Source: Cerioporus squamosus (taxonomy: Eukaryota; Basidiomycota; Agaricomycetes; Polyporales; Polyporaceae). Taken from it: 64,000 nucleotides of DNA. The DNA lies in NCBI GenBank assembly GCA_022592435.1, contig JABYQS010000097.1, positions 62,001-126,000 on the forward strand, written 5' to 3'. Every line of letters starts with the position of its first letter. Positions within the stretch are counted from its first letter, which is position 1. Below are positions 28,392-39,773 of the stretch, one piece after another. A program made the position numbers and the translations under genes. The notes under the pieces were generated by a model, which searched no databases, was not told the DNA's origin, and saw only the letters and a list, made by a program, of their open reading frames with translations.

Positions 28392-30136
28392 ATGCCGTTT
28401 GGCGAAGTTGTCTGTGGCTCTCCCGGTAGCGGCAAGTCGACGTACTGCTACGGCAAGCACCAGCTCTTCACTGCCCTCAATCGTCCAATCGCTATTGTCA
28501 ATCTCGACCCCGCCAACGAGAACATAACATATCCATGTGCAATAGATATAGCTTCTCTCATCAAACTCGACGACGTGATGCACGAGTTCGGACTTGGCCC
28601 TAACGGCGGTATGCTGTATTGTATGGAATATCTCGAGGCCAACTACGATTGGCTCGAGGATCGGCTGAAAGAGCTGGACAAGGACGACTACGTGCTCTTC
28701 GACCTACCGGGCCAAGTTGAGCTCAGCACGAACCACCCTAGTGTGAAGAACATCATCAGGAAGCTCGCGAAGAGTGGCTTCCGGGTACGTGCTCGCACCC
28801 AGTTCCATGTCCTCGCTGACGGCGGAGTCCGTTAGGTCAGCTAGCGGCCGTCCACCTTTGCGACGCACACTACGTAACGGACGCGTCCAAGTATGTGTCG
28901 GTCCTCATGCTCTCCTTGAGGGCCATGCTCCACCTTGAACTACCCCATGTCAACGTCCTCTCGAAGATCGACCTGATACACCAGTATGGTGACCTCGGTA
29001 CGTCTATTTAATATCGCGCGATTGCTGGAGAAATCTTTGCCACCTTGCCTCCGTTCATAACGGCTACGCCACCGAGCAGAAGCAGGGACAGCCGCAGATC
29101 CCCCTTTTATGCCGGAATGGCACTGGTTGCTTGGTGGGCGATTCTCAGGAGATCCGGAGTTGCCTCTGAAGACCCCGGGGTGGAAGTTCTCAGGGCCTAT
29201 CGATCTTCTCTTGGTCCACTAGCCGTGGCGTTCTCCCGCCTCCCGCGTAGTCGTTCATCAGGCCATGGCATGACGGTAAACGACGACAAGTCCTCTAATT
29301 CCCATGTTTGTCCTCATGTACTGTCTTGTGGGCATGCGCTCGGTCCCGCTGTGGTTTGATGTCGCCTTTTGCCTATCTCGTTGCATCCGCATCTTGGAGT
29401 AGAAGCGCCTCGAGTCCGCTCGCGGGGTGCTGCAGCAGAGCTTCTTCGTTGCACGCTTCATCTCCGTCCTCCGTTGGCCGTGAAGCTTATCCAATCACAT
29501 CTCCGCAGACTTCAATTTAGACTTCTACACTGAAGTTCAAGATCTCTCGTACCTGGAAAACCTGCTCTCGCAACAGTCTCCGCGGTATGCCGCGCTGAAC
29601 ATGGCGATATGCTCTTTGATCGAGGACTTTGGGCTCGTGGGATTCGAGACCCTTGCTGTCGAGGTACGTTCGGTTCAGCTGTATTGTCATGGCATCCCCC
29701 TTCGCACACGAACCTCCGAAGGCTAACGCAAGGCATTCGACCGATTAATGATCGTCTGTGCACGTTACAGGACAAGGAATCCATGCTGCATCTGACCCAC
29801 GTCATCGACAAAGCCACCGGCTGCGTGTTTGTTCCACCCGACAGCGTGGGTCAACCTCCAGACACTGTCGATGCGTCGGGCAAGCCGTCGTCACAGCGCC
29901 CGAACACCTACGCCCTCATGACGTCGGCCGCTGGTCAAATACGCGGTCCGCGTTCGGACGTGCGCGACGTGCAGGAACGATGGATCGACGCACGTGAGGA
30001 GTGGGACGCGTGGGAGAAGGTGCAGTGGAGGAAAGAGGGAGTACAAGTGCAAGAGGAGGCGGCGAGGCAAAAGAGCAAGATACGCGAACGGAATCCGACT
30101 GTACCCCCAGCGCAAAAGGAAGCGTCATCATCATGA
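28392..30136 (+). CDS. GPN2: GPN-loop GTPase 2
   Basis: The N-terminus MPFGEVVCGSPGSGKSTYC carries the P-loop. It is followed by NLDPANENITY, the family-defining GPN loop GLGPNGGMLYCMEYLE, the G3 motif FDLPGQVELST and the G4 motif VLSKIDL. After the switch region comes LDFNLDFYTEVQDLSYL and a late helix with DKESMLHLTHVIDKATG. GPN2 homodimers or heterodimers help assembly and nuclear import of RNA polymerase II and III. Introns lie near 28785-28836, 28998-29508 and 29663-29770. The second is about 511 bases, roughly ten times the local norm, yet the protein is continuous across it. The C-terminal tail is charged and coiled-coil-like (EEWDAWEKVQWRKEG). Confidence 0.93.
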
Positions 30137-30828
30137 ACGATCTGTATTCCTGTACGTGCTTCTGCATCGTTGAAACTCGTGTAGGCGGGAGCGTGATTGT
30201 TGACGGATTTCGTCTTTCGCCTTCCTTTCCAGAATCAATGTAAGATCTGTACGAGGTGTGTCAAGCTCGTCGGCAGCCTTGCGCATGTACTGAACGTTGC
30301 TTTAAAACAGTACTGAGTAGATGTGTATGCGTGATCCCCTTGATCACCGCATACGGTCTCAATGTATCATACATTGTCCGTCGGACTCGTCCAAGTGATT
30401 CCTATGGCGATGTCGTGCATCGCCTCGCCTGACTGTGAACGTGCACAACAGTTACAGATGGTGGGTCGGCCTCTTTCTCCCAGTGTATGCGCGTCCCGGG
30501 ATTGTTCGCAGCGTTTAGAAAGCGGTTTCCCGACGAAAACCGGCATCTGGCGACTGCGCAGCGCCATTCCCGACGTCGGGAAACCACGGGAGCTCCCGTC
30601 GACCCTCTATATGATCTCCGGTCCACGGTCTACCCAGCTCTATAGTCGCCAGTATCGCCGAATGGGAGCGGTCGACAGCCCACCTCATTGGCCAGCTACG
30701 CAGTGTGGACAGCAGCCAATGCAACAACGACCGAGCGTGTCGGCGCTGCACCCACAGCATGGCTAGTTCTCCGGCGTCGGCCCTCTGTGGGCGTCGGTAC
30801 GCACACTGCGGCGCATGCGAACTTAGAG
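30137..30828. other. Intergenic region upstream of second GST
   Basis: No gene recognised. Contains the GPN2 3' flank and the promoter of the GST at 30922. Confidence 0.4.
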
Positions 30829-30836
30829 TATAAATA
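30829..30836 (+). promoter_or_regulatory. TATA box of the second GST
   Basis: Perfect TATAAATA, 93 bases before the start codon of the GST gene at 30922. Confidence 0.55.
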
Positions 30837-30921
30837 CTGCTGGAGGATCTCTAGACAGTGGCAAGCACCGACAGCCATCTCTAGTACTCCTTCAGCAATT
30901 CTCAGCTCTCCTACAGTCGCA

Positions 30922-31806
30922 ATGGTTCAGTCAGGTCAGATCACCTTCTACACGTACATGGTGCGTTCGCCCATCTTCCACGGCCTTGATGTTTTGCTAA
31001 CCGATCTATCCGCCCTAGTACTCACCATACTGTCATCGCGTGCATCTCGCGCTCGAGGAGGTGCACGCCGACTACAAAGCCGTGACTATCAACGTCCTGG
31101 ACTGGCCTGAATGGTACAACACGAAGGTCAACCCCATCACGCGCAAGGTACGACGTTCCGAAGCACACACATGGCCTTCTAGCATGCTGACGCACGCTTG
31201 TCAGATCCCTGCCATCACCTACGGTGGGCCCGCTTCCCCGCCCGAGGACCCTTCCTCCGAGGCGGTCAAGCTCACCGAGTCGCTCGTCATCGTCGAGTTC
31301 CTCGCCGACCTCTTCCCTGGGAAGCTGCGCCCGTCCGACCCGGTGCAGCTCGCGTACGCCCGCCTGTTCGTCGCGCTCTTCGACAGCAAGGTCTACGAAG
31401 CCTTCAAGGGCTTCTTCTTCACGGGCGCGCCTGCCAGCGAGCTCCTCGACGCGCCTCGAGGTTATCCAGGCGCGTCTCCCGAGGCAGGCTTTGCTCTCGG
31501 GGAGTTCTCGATCGCGGACGTCGCCGCCGCGCCGTTCCTCGCACGCATCATGCTGCTGCTGGAGAACGATATCGGAAGTACCCAGTTGGAGATGGCAAGA
31601 AGGCGTTCGAGGAGCTCCAGAAGCCCAAGTTTGCGAGGCTCTTGAAGTACATTGCCGATCTCAAGGCGAGGCCGAGCTTCCAGGCGTCGTTTGACCATGT
31701 AAGTGTTCTGTTTTTTTGGAGTAACCTGTAGCAGACTGACGTCCGTTGGTCGCAGGCGCAGGTGCTTTACATCTGGCAGAACAACCCGGCTATCCAGCGG
31801 GCCTAA
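30922..31806 (+). CDS. Omega-like GST, second copy, Ser-type, with frame breaks
   Basis: Layout matches the other two GSTs: ITFYTYM, then after an intron YSPYCHRVHLALEE, KVNPITRK, intron, IPAITYGGP, LADLFPGKL, GFALGEFSIADVAAAPF, and after the last intron AQVLYIWQNNPAIQRA and stop. The residue at the catalytic position is Ser (YSPY), with a Cys three positions later. Two defects are visible. Between about 31450 and 31490 the frame slips and slips back, turning an expected LEVIQARLPEAGF into a garbled stretch. Near 31575, after LENDIG, one base appears missing, and the expected KYPVGDGKKAFEELQK continues in another frame. Either this is a young pseudogene or the window carries sequencing errors. 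The promoter has a good TATA box, and introns and the C-terminus are intact. Confidence 0.75.
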
Positions 31807-32639
31807 ACAGTATGCGCGGCTGTGTAATGAAGTGTAGCTGTTCGTATTGTTGCATCCTTGAAAATCTCTGCAATTGCCTCGCCTTGTTTCCATGTAGGTT
31901 GGGACTTCAGATGTCCCACTCGGCAAGTTGAACCATCTGAGTGCATCTTGGGAGGACACGCCACGTGGCGACGTTGAGTCTGCATGGGCGCCAGCATTTC
32001 CAAATACAGTCGAAACTCCGGATGAGGGCCCGGGCCAACCATGAGCAACTGATTTCAAACTGCCTCCACGAGCTAGCAAAACATCCCTCATCTGCGTAGA
32101 GATCCACAGAACGCGCAGAACTGTAGGTCAGGTAAGTGTTTTGGAACTCAGGTAGTGTGTCATTACTGATCAGTACCTTGTAATTAAGTACTCCTTCGAC
32201 ATCGTATCGCCGGACATCGCCAGGCAGTGCAATACAGCTGCAGTAAGTGTTGAAAAAGCCCCTAGGCTCGATATCACTCTGTCTGCACACAGCTCCAGCT
32301 TCAGACTTCAGAAGACTGCGAGACCACTGTTTGATGGCATAAAGGAGCTCCAATCACTGTTCATGAGTCCGTCGTACCTGCAGTCATGACTCATCCACCG
32401 ATATATCTCGCCTGAACTCATTGACATCTCGCACATCCGCAGCTCAGTGAGCTTGACTGCAAGTCTACCTGCATCCGGTTTCCTGCGCCGCAACTGCATA
32501 AGGGATATGCAGGCGCCGTTGGTGTCATTGACAGCTGTATGCATATATCATCCTCTACATCATCCGATTATGAAATAGATTGACCTTGACACACCGCAGG
32601 ACTAGGATAACCTTGAACCACTTCAGCCGCACTTCTTTC
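31807..32639. other. Intergenic region between second GST and FMO remnant
   Basis: Several short open frames with no recognisable motif. I looked for the missing 5' half of the FMO copy here and did not find it. Confidence 0.35.
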
Positions 32640-33330
32640 TCCATACTCAGGTTGCGACTCTTATGGAGCCTGAGTCCGGGAACCCGACGCTGCTCGATTC
32701 GGGCATAGCGGACACCCTGAGCAGGCACAGCAAAGGCGGCGGTCTCATGGAGATGGTCCTGCCGACCTTATGGCGGCACTCTCTAGGCTCGTCAGCAACC
32801 CGCGCTGCATATCCCCGATTCATCGGCACATCTTCTGCCTCACACCCAGGAGCATTGCACCGACCGCGCTGGCTAGCGTTAGTCGGACTACGGTGGGTAT
32901 CGCGACTGCCGACATGGCACAAAGTCTTCTCGTCGCCCACGCATATGCAGCTCTGAACCGAAGGTGCCGACCCGTACTATTATGTCGGTCAGCGTGAACG
33001 CACATTCAGAGACTGATGGTGAATACCAAGATGGCCCAGTCAAATCTTTGAAGGTCGTCGGCAGACTTCCGAAGCCTGACGGCAAGCCGCAAGCCATCCA
33101 TTGACTTCCGCAGAGAGGCTGTTGGCGCACGAGCACGGATATGCTTGCTCGAGCGGCGTGAACACGGTCGCAGGCCGCTCAGTTCAGCGCAGGTCAGAAA
33201 CAGATCGAAGGCGCACAGACAGAGGAGCAGTGAGCGCCAGTGACCTTGCCGCGTTCGCAGGAACTGGCCGCGTTTCGAGGAGTGGCATGTTGTCCCGGCC
33301 GATCAAGGACCAGTCGGTCAGTGGATGTCT
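32640..33330 (+). pseudogene. Decayed flavin monooxygenase 3' half
   Basis: This stretch matches the C-terminal half of the FMO at 13042-14717 piece by piece. RHIFCLTPRSIAPTALA near 32820-32875 corresponds to KHIFSLAPGIPPTALA. ADMAQSLLVAHAYAAL follows as in SDIAQSLLIAHALA. Then DPYYYVGQR near 32970 corresponds to LDPYYVGHR, and EYQDGPVKSLKVVGRLPKPDGK near 33020-33075 corresponds to DYQDGVVQYLKDVGALPQDGK. Finally EGAQTEEQ near 33205 corresponds to EGARTEEE, with traces of the WLEG-to-WYL tail. Frames change several times, stops interrupt it, and both Rossmann motifs are missing. Confidence 0.75.
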
Positions 33331-33750
33331 GTCACCTAATTTACAGATAACCACCCAGTACTGCACAAGTCCGCTAACACGAACTGTAGCGTCTAGACAA
33401 TCTAGACAATCCGGCGTCAGGCTTGCCTGAGGCCTCGAGGTGAGCAGGCGCGTTCCTGTAAAGTCGTAATGTGTACATATGTGTCCACTTTACATCCGTT
33501 GCGCTCCCACGGAGTGCGGTTAACACTGAGTAGACCGTGGACGACAGCGCTAGCGAGGATCCATGCTCAGTAAGGAGGTTCCTGGAGGTGGCTGGGAGGA
33601 GGATCAGTCAGCACAACTTCCGATCACTAGGAGTACAGTAAGCATGGCAGCATAAATGTATATGACGACATCCAGTCCCACACTTCCGCGACGACTTCAC
33701 ACATGCTTCACGCTCTCAGCAGTCTCCGCCCAACCGCCAGGTCGTGCACA
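33331..33750. other. Promoter region of third GST
   Basis: Contains a short tandem of TCTAGACAA units near 33395-33412. No gene seen. Confidence 0.35.
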
Positions 33751-33758
33751 TATATAAG
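33751..33758 (+). promoter_or_regulatory. TATA box of the third GST
   Basis: TATATAAG, 75 bases before the start codon of the GST gene at 33826. Confidence 0.55.
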
Positions 33759-33825
33759 CCGCACGTCCCCGTGGACATTGTCCCGCAAGTTGTCCTCGAC
33801 ACGTCCACTCTACCAAACTCAAGAC

Positions 33826-34778
33826 ATGCCCGAGAGAATCACGCTTTACACTGCCAAGGTATGCACTGCCCGGGGACGGCGCGAAGTCGCGATTTGTATA
33901 CTGATTCCGCGTCGATTGCAGATCTGCCCCTTCGCGCAAAGGGTAACCACCTTCTAGTGCCTGCCAGGAAGATCTGCAAACTCACCTGTCCTGATAGGCT
34001 GAGATCGCCCTCGCTGAAGCCAAGGCTCAGTTCAAGCGCTACGAGATTGACCTGCAGAACAAGCCAGAATGGTACGCTCCTAAGGTGAACCCCGCCAGCA
34101 AGGTAAGGTTCCGTTCGACTCTTCATGTCCGCACGGGCCTAACGTTCCTCGTCCGATATTAGGTCCCGGCCATCGCATACGGCGGCCCCGACGTTCCTCC
34201 CGACCAGCCCTCACCCGAGTCCGTCAAGATCGCCGAGTCGCTCGTCCTCGTCGAGTTCGTCGCGGACCTCTTCCCCGAGTCCGGCATCCTCCCCAAGGAC
34301 CCGGTGAAGCGCGCCCAGGCCCGCTTCTTCATCGAGGGTGTCTCGAGCAAGCTCATCCCCGCCTGGTTCGCCTTCCAGATGCGCAACGCGCCCGTCGAGG
34401 ACTTCTACAAGGCGCTCGAGTACATCCAGTCGCTCCTGCCCGAGTCCGGCTTCGCGATCGGGGAGTTCTCCGCCGCGGACATTGCGATAGTGCCGTTCCT
34501 AGCGCGGGCCCGTGTCTCGCTCCTGAACGAAATCGGCGCGTTCCCGGAGGGCGAGGGCAAGAAGGTCTACGCCGAGATCACCGGGAGCAAGTTCGCGCGG
34601 TTCGCGAAGTACCAGGAGGACCTGTTCAACCGCGAGAGCTTCAAGTCCACGTTCGATGAGGCAAGTATACGTGCGGTGAATTGTGCACGTCTGCCATTGC
34701 TGACGCTTGGTTTGATAGGCATATGTGGTCGAAGCGTTCAGGAAGCGTTTCGGGAACATCCGCGACCAAGCGAAGTAG
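33826..34778 (+). CDS. Omega-like glutathione S-transferase, third copy, Cys-type
   Basis: Five exons. MPERITLYTAK is joined to ICPFAQR, the catalytic Cys motif of omega-class GSTs, then AEIALAEAKAQFKRY, NKPEWYAPKVNPASK and the glutathione-binding VPAIAYGGP. The helical domain includes FVADLFPESGILPKDP and GFAIGEFSAADIAIVPF, and the protein ends RKRFGNIRDQAK. All introns are GT-AG and frame-consistent, and all key residues are present, so this is the best-preserved of the local copies. Omega GSTs use the Cys for thiol transfer and reductive deglutathionylation in the cytosol. White-rot fungi have expanded this class, which is linked to handling of wood extractives (established for Trametes-type GSTOs). 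Confidence 0.92.
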
Positions 34779-37230
34779 TCGACACAACGTCATATCTTTT
34801 CTACAGCAGCATAACGCCCCATTTGTAACATAGCCATGTTCGAGGAACCAAGGGGAAATGTGACATCAGCCACTGGAATTGTGAACTCCTTCGACCTCCT
34901 CTGAAGTAGGGCTGGCGGTAGGCCTCCGACTCCCGGGGGCTACCACGAAGTCCCATGTCACCAGGTCCCGCTGCAGACTCTACTAACGGTCCTCGGCCGG
35001 CTCGGACCTCCTGCTTTTGGCTACGTTCCCTGCTGAGCGAAATTGCTGGGCCGCAGTAGGCCTTTGTTCCCGCCGTATTGAGGGTATCAGCCGATTCACG
35101 CAGATACGTACTCGGTCGGTCCCCGAGCGAACGCGTCCCTCTGGCGTCGCATCGAGGAATCGAGGAGTTGACGATAGTATCATCTGGGGACTCATGATGA
35201 CTATGGAAGGATTTGGACGGGGAATGTGCCCTCCTTCTCCTACAGACGTCGAATGTCTCGCGCTTCGCCTCTCCGTCAAACCTCCGTACCATACCACCCC
35301 ATCCCTCCCGGGACACGTACAGCCATGAACATGATTATGTAGTACTGCTGCAGATATGACGGCGAAGGAAGAAGCTAAGGCTGGTATGTCTCACATAGAT
35401 GAACAATTGGCACCAGCATCCTCCTCCCCCGAGAGAGGTCAGAAGCATGACCGGCCCAAGCAGAGTCCGCTACAACGTCCCTCCACTTGCTCACGACCGT
35501 CTCTACGTCCTTCCCGAGGCCACACGCTCACCTGGGCGTACTACCGCACGGTGGCTCGACCACGCACCCGCAACCACAGTGGTCCTCGCCGGAGAGGGGA
35601 GGCCAATCGACAACGTTTTCACCGGAGAGCTACTGCACGATGTGCCGCTTGCAGGGTCGTTGTCGCCGACGGAACGAAGCCGTGTCGAGCCTCGCCCATC
35701 TTGCACCTGTGTCGGGTTCGTCTAGCGCACGTTCCTTGGCAGGTGCGACTTCCACGCTGGCTGATCTTGGTACTTACCGCCATATGAAGCGTGAAAGTGT
35801 CGTGCGTAGGGCGAAGTCCCGACTACTAGCACAACGCCAGGTTTTGCGGTGCCGAGGCTGCGTCGATATGCTCACCATTCGTGCAGTCCTGAGGACTTTC
35901 AACCCTGGCGCCAGGTCCACCAAAGTACTTGCGCTTTTCGATCATGTCCAAGGAAACCGAGGATAAGAAGGGGAGCTTATTTGTACCGGCGAGCGTACCT
36001 GCAGCTGCAGGAGCACAGCCTGGCCCTTCCTGCCACGCCGCCCACGAATAGTCTTGCTTCTGACGTCTGTTCACGCATGTTGGTCATTCACGTCGGAGAA
36101 GGTAACACACTAACTTGTCGTACACGTCGCAGACGGGGCACATATGCAAAAGCATTGTAGAATGGATAGCATTGCATCGGACACGGTACATGTGGGTACA
36201 CTAGGCGACGATCTACGAGAACGTCGTCAGCAAACAACATTCCAGCGTCCACGGAAGATGAAGTCAGATAAAGCCGGTGTTTTCATGTTTCCCCTCACAG
36301 TGACCCCATCACACCCAGCCTGCGGCCACCAAGACGGTGTCCGCAGGCACGACCTGACCTCCGCAGAACGGAGGACAGGTGGGGATGACGAGGTGTATGA
36401 GGGGACGTTCAACGAATGGATGAACTTGGTGTCGTCTTGGATGCAAGTAGGATGGGATTTGACTCACCTACACCTCGCACCACGTAACCGCCGCCGATGA
36501 GATTCCAGCATACGACTGACTGCCTTGGGACCCTGAGAGAAGGCGCGTTAGCAAATGTCGTCAAGATGTGGTCAGACGAAAATGAATCAGAATGAGAGTT
36601 TTTGGTATACAGGTTGTCCACTAGGAGGTTGCCCTCTCTTTCGGAAGCAGAACTGAATAAGGATCATCATAATCGAGCGCATAACATGCGCTCGAACAGA
36701 TGGAGAAGCTCTACTCACCAGCTGCTACATGTCCAGGTCTACTGGGTGATAGGAACGACGACGGAGAGGAAAATGCATCGCACGCTCTTATAGGCGCAAG
36801 CAACTGTACAGCTCTCAAACTCCGCCCAACTCCGCGCCCCCGGGAACCCGGCGGAACTCGAAACGATTTTCTCTCTTTGTCTCCGCGTCCTCTCCTCTCT
36901 CGTCCTTTCCTCCTCATCGTCCTTCGTCCACGTCGGTTCGTGCAGCTTGCGAGCTTCTACTTAGGTGAGCCCAGTTCCTTCCCAGACTGCGATGAAGATA
37001 GTTTTATCCATAACATTCGAGTTGGCGAACTCAACATGAGCCGTACTCACCTAACATGCATCACCAACGGAGCTTTCATCTTTTGTCGGAACTCGCGTCA
37101 ACGTGCGGTCGCTGACTAGGCTCTTCTTGTTGCAGATGCATATTCTATCTTAGCCTTTTGATACCGAAGACACAGGAGTGCTCTGCGACACGTAAGTCTG
37201 CGTCAAGGCCGCGCGCTGCAGACGTCCGTG
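34779..37230. other. Long region without a recognised gene
   Basis: About 2.4 kb. Open frames of up to 171 codons exist (for example 34801-35316 on the minus strand, and 35399-35725 and 35487-35966 on the plus strand), but none shows a known motif or a coherent splice chain. 36820-36960 is a C/T-rich block typical of a basidiomycete transcription start, followed by possible 5' untranslated exons for the small gene at 37231. The region may contain decayed genes. Confidence 0.4.
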
Positions 37231-37642
37231 ATGAACTATCCAATATTGTTCTATCGGTGACGAGCCAGTGGCTCGAATGCGCTCATCTTTAACTCTCTGC
37301 TGAGGACGCCCCCGTTCATTGTGTATTCGCTTGCGGCCCATGCCGACGCCGTGCTCACACCATCCTTTCGGACCCACAGATCTGAGAACACCGGTGTCTC
37401 TGATTTTGCGTCGGCGAAAGAGGTGAGTTTCCTGAACGTTTCGCTGCCCATATCCTTCGTTCTTTCCCTCCCATCTTTCGTCTGTGATGATATACAAAAT
37501 TTTAATGACAAGCATATGTCCGAACCGTACATGTTGGACAACGTATGTTCTCTGAGGCTTCTTTCACATCCATCGTTGAATCTCTCGTTCATTGGATTTA
37601 CGCTAACATCTTCCCTCGCAGGTTGGTTTGCTTCGTCCCTAG
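37231..37642 (+). CDS. Possible spliced small protein of unknown function
   Basis: A frame-consistent four-exon model: 37231-37256, 37305-37422, 37513-37542, 37622-37642, giving 64 residues that begin MNYPILFYRTPPFIVYSL and end DNVGLLRP. All three introns are GT-AG (48, 90 and 79 bases). The last has a clear GCTAAC branch site just before CCTCGCAG. The second intron keeps the frame if retained. A C/T-rich start region lies 270 bases upstream. The N-terminal third is hydrophobic and could be a membrane or mitochondrial targeting segment. I do not recognise a family. It converges on the kinase-like gene, whose stop is 137 bases away. Confidence 0.35.
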
Positions 37643-37778
37643 GCTGCTCTTGTCCCCTCTCGTATGTAGAGTAGCATGTCCGTACATCCCGCAATTGTAT
37701 TTCCTACATACGCTATCGGTGTCCAGGCACTTTTGTGTCGTGTTTCGCTCGTCTTCACTCGACCTTGCAGCGATTGAC

Positions 37779-39773
37779 TCAAACCAGGGCGACAAAGAAC
37801 GTTGAGAATGCAGCAATGCCGAACGAAATCGGGTCATGCATGTTGCTATACTGTAAACTTCTGAGAAAGTACATGACGACCGAGTAGCTGAGTACAGGTT
37901 GAAGGGGATTACATAGTACGATACAGGTCCTCATCTTCTTGAGCATGTACTCGTCATGTTCCTTCTTGATCCATCCGCCTCGCGACACACCCTCGTGCCA
38001 TCCAATCGACTGATCGGACAGGTTCATGGCGTATGGATACCGGGCCTCCCCCTCCTGCCCAGCCCATTCGAAGTCTACGAACTGCACGCTGTCTGCGCAG
38101 AGGAAGACATTCTGCTCACGCAGGTCTCCGAAGACCAAGCCATGAGCATGGAGCGTCTCCACGGCGGTCCGAAGGACTCAAGGTGTGTGCTCTTCACGGC
38201 TTTTGGCGCGTCGCTCATGGGCTTCGCGGGTTCCGCGATGTAGTCCATGATGACGACGTACATCGAGACCGTCTCCTCCCAAGCGCAATGCCACAGCTTC
38301 GGGGCGAGCGGCGGCGACTGCCGTGCGAGCAGCTCGTGCGCGTCCTTGCAGTACGTGTCAGCGAACTTGACGACGACGTCGTGGCTGTCGAGGTCGCCCC
38401 AGATGTTGAACGTGGCCCGGAACACCGACTTCTGGAGATACTCGCAGTCTAGTCTGGCCGTATAGTTCACAAACCATCCTCCGGTGGCGTGACGGACTCT
38501 GTCCATGAATGGGTAGAGCTCCTTTTTGAACCGGAATGTCAAGATGGAGCGGAGCCCTGGATAGTTGCATGTGAGCTTGCGGACGACGAGTCTAGCGGCG
38601 CGGATGAGCTGAGCGACGGGACGGATGTCGATGTCACCACCGGGATGCAGGCTTGATGCGAGGGTGATACCGTCGGTGAGTTGGTCCACCAGGAGGTCTT
38701 GCGCGAAGATGGCGCCGTACACCGTGAGCTCCTGGCCAGATGAGCTCAACAAGAGGAGGGGACAGAACGGCGATGATACAAATGACTCGTCGATCTAGAG
38801 CGAACGTCAGTGCCGACAATAAGCCGCGACGAGCCAACTCACCTTGGAGTCCGAATCCGAGGACAATTCCGCTTCGGTGACGTATATGGCCATATAGCAG
38901 CTTCGTTGATCTTGTACATGATCGAATCAGTCACTGTGCTCGCTCACGTCTGGCTTGGCTGGAGAGAACGCAAGGAATCGGTCGCGCTTGGACTCGCCAA
39001 CGATGCGGGTCCCCGCAGGACAAAGGCGTACGCAACGCGTATCCTTGTCAACCTCAGGCTGCACGATTGTCATCAATAGATTGTAGACGACCTCGGTGCG
39101 CTGCTGTTCGGACGAGTAGGTGGCGCTAGTGGCTGCGGCAACGTGACTCGCAAGAGCCAACTCCTCAGGGGTGAAGGAGAGCTTCTCATGCGACGCCTTC
39201 ATGTCGAGCAGGAAATCTGCGAAAGCCTTGTTGTATATTCGAGCCGGGGCGTCGAGTATTTCCAGTGGACCGGACCGAGCGTTATCGGCATTGTTGCGTC
39301 CGAGTCCGCGGAGCCACATCAGCTGAGTCTGGGTTCGACTAGGTATCTCTGTGACGTGGACGGCGGTTTGGGCGTCTCTTTGAGACTTCTGAAGGTGTGA
39401 AAGTCTGTGAAAGTGTGCTGCTGACCAGACAGAGCCAGTACAGTCCCTGTGAGCTTCTTCTTCTTAGGGCCACGAGGGAGACTCGGAGGCCCCACGTCTG
39501 AACGTCCATGCATCAATAGCTAATCGGGTGAAACGAGCACAAACGAGAGAAACACGCACAAGCGATCCCCAGGAACCCATGACTCGGATCGACTTCGTTC
39601 ATCGCTTGTTTCCTCGGGGGTTCGACGCCCCAGTCATCAAGATAACGATCGTTAACCACACCATACCTCTCCTTCGCTTGGCGATGTATTTCGGTCAGAT
39701 CAGGCATGATGCTGTCCACCAGCTGTTTGCATGTTTGAGTAAACGAGAAGACGAGGACGCAGCAAAAAGACAA
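37779..39773 (-). CDS. Protein-kinase-like protein of fungal expanded type (FunK1-like), frame uncertain
   Basis: The conserved end is clear. AVETLHAHGLVFGDLREQN contains the HGxxxGDLR form of the catalytic loop. VQFVDFEWAGQEGEARYP replaces the DFG loop, followed by GWHEGVSRGG and IKKEHDEYMLKKM, all typical of a kinase-like family widely expanded in mushrooms. Upstream exons give FADFLLDMKASHEKLSF and the central GLRSILTFRFKKELYPF region. The exon chain is not clean: between KSTHLESFG and AVETLHAHG (about 38160-38190) the frame changes with no acceptable intron, and the join near 39310-39380 needs a 38-base intron. It could be an ageing pseudogene. The start is either 39773 or the in-frame Met at 39707 (MPDLTEIHRQAKERYG). 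Confidence 0.6.

Noticed and set aside
34801..35316. Minus-strand open frame of 171 codons next to the third GST
   Set aside because: No motif or splice pattern; codon composition resembles other chance frames in this GC-rich DNA.
39600..39640. GGGGGTTCGACGCCCC, a T-arm-like hairpin
   Set aside because: It is within the first exon of the kinase-like gene and lacks the rest of a tRNA.
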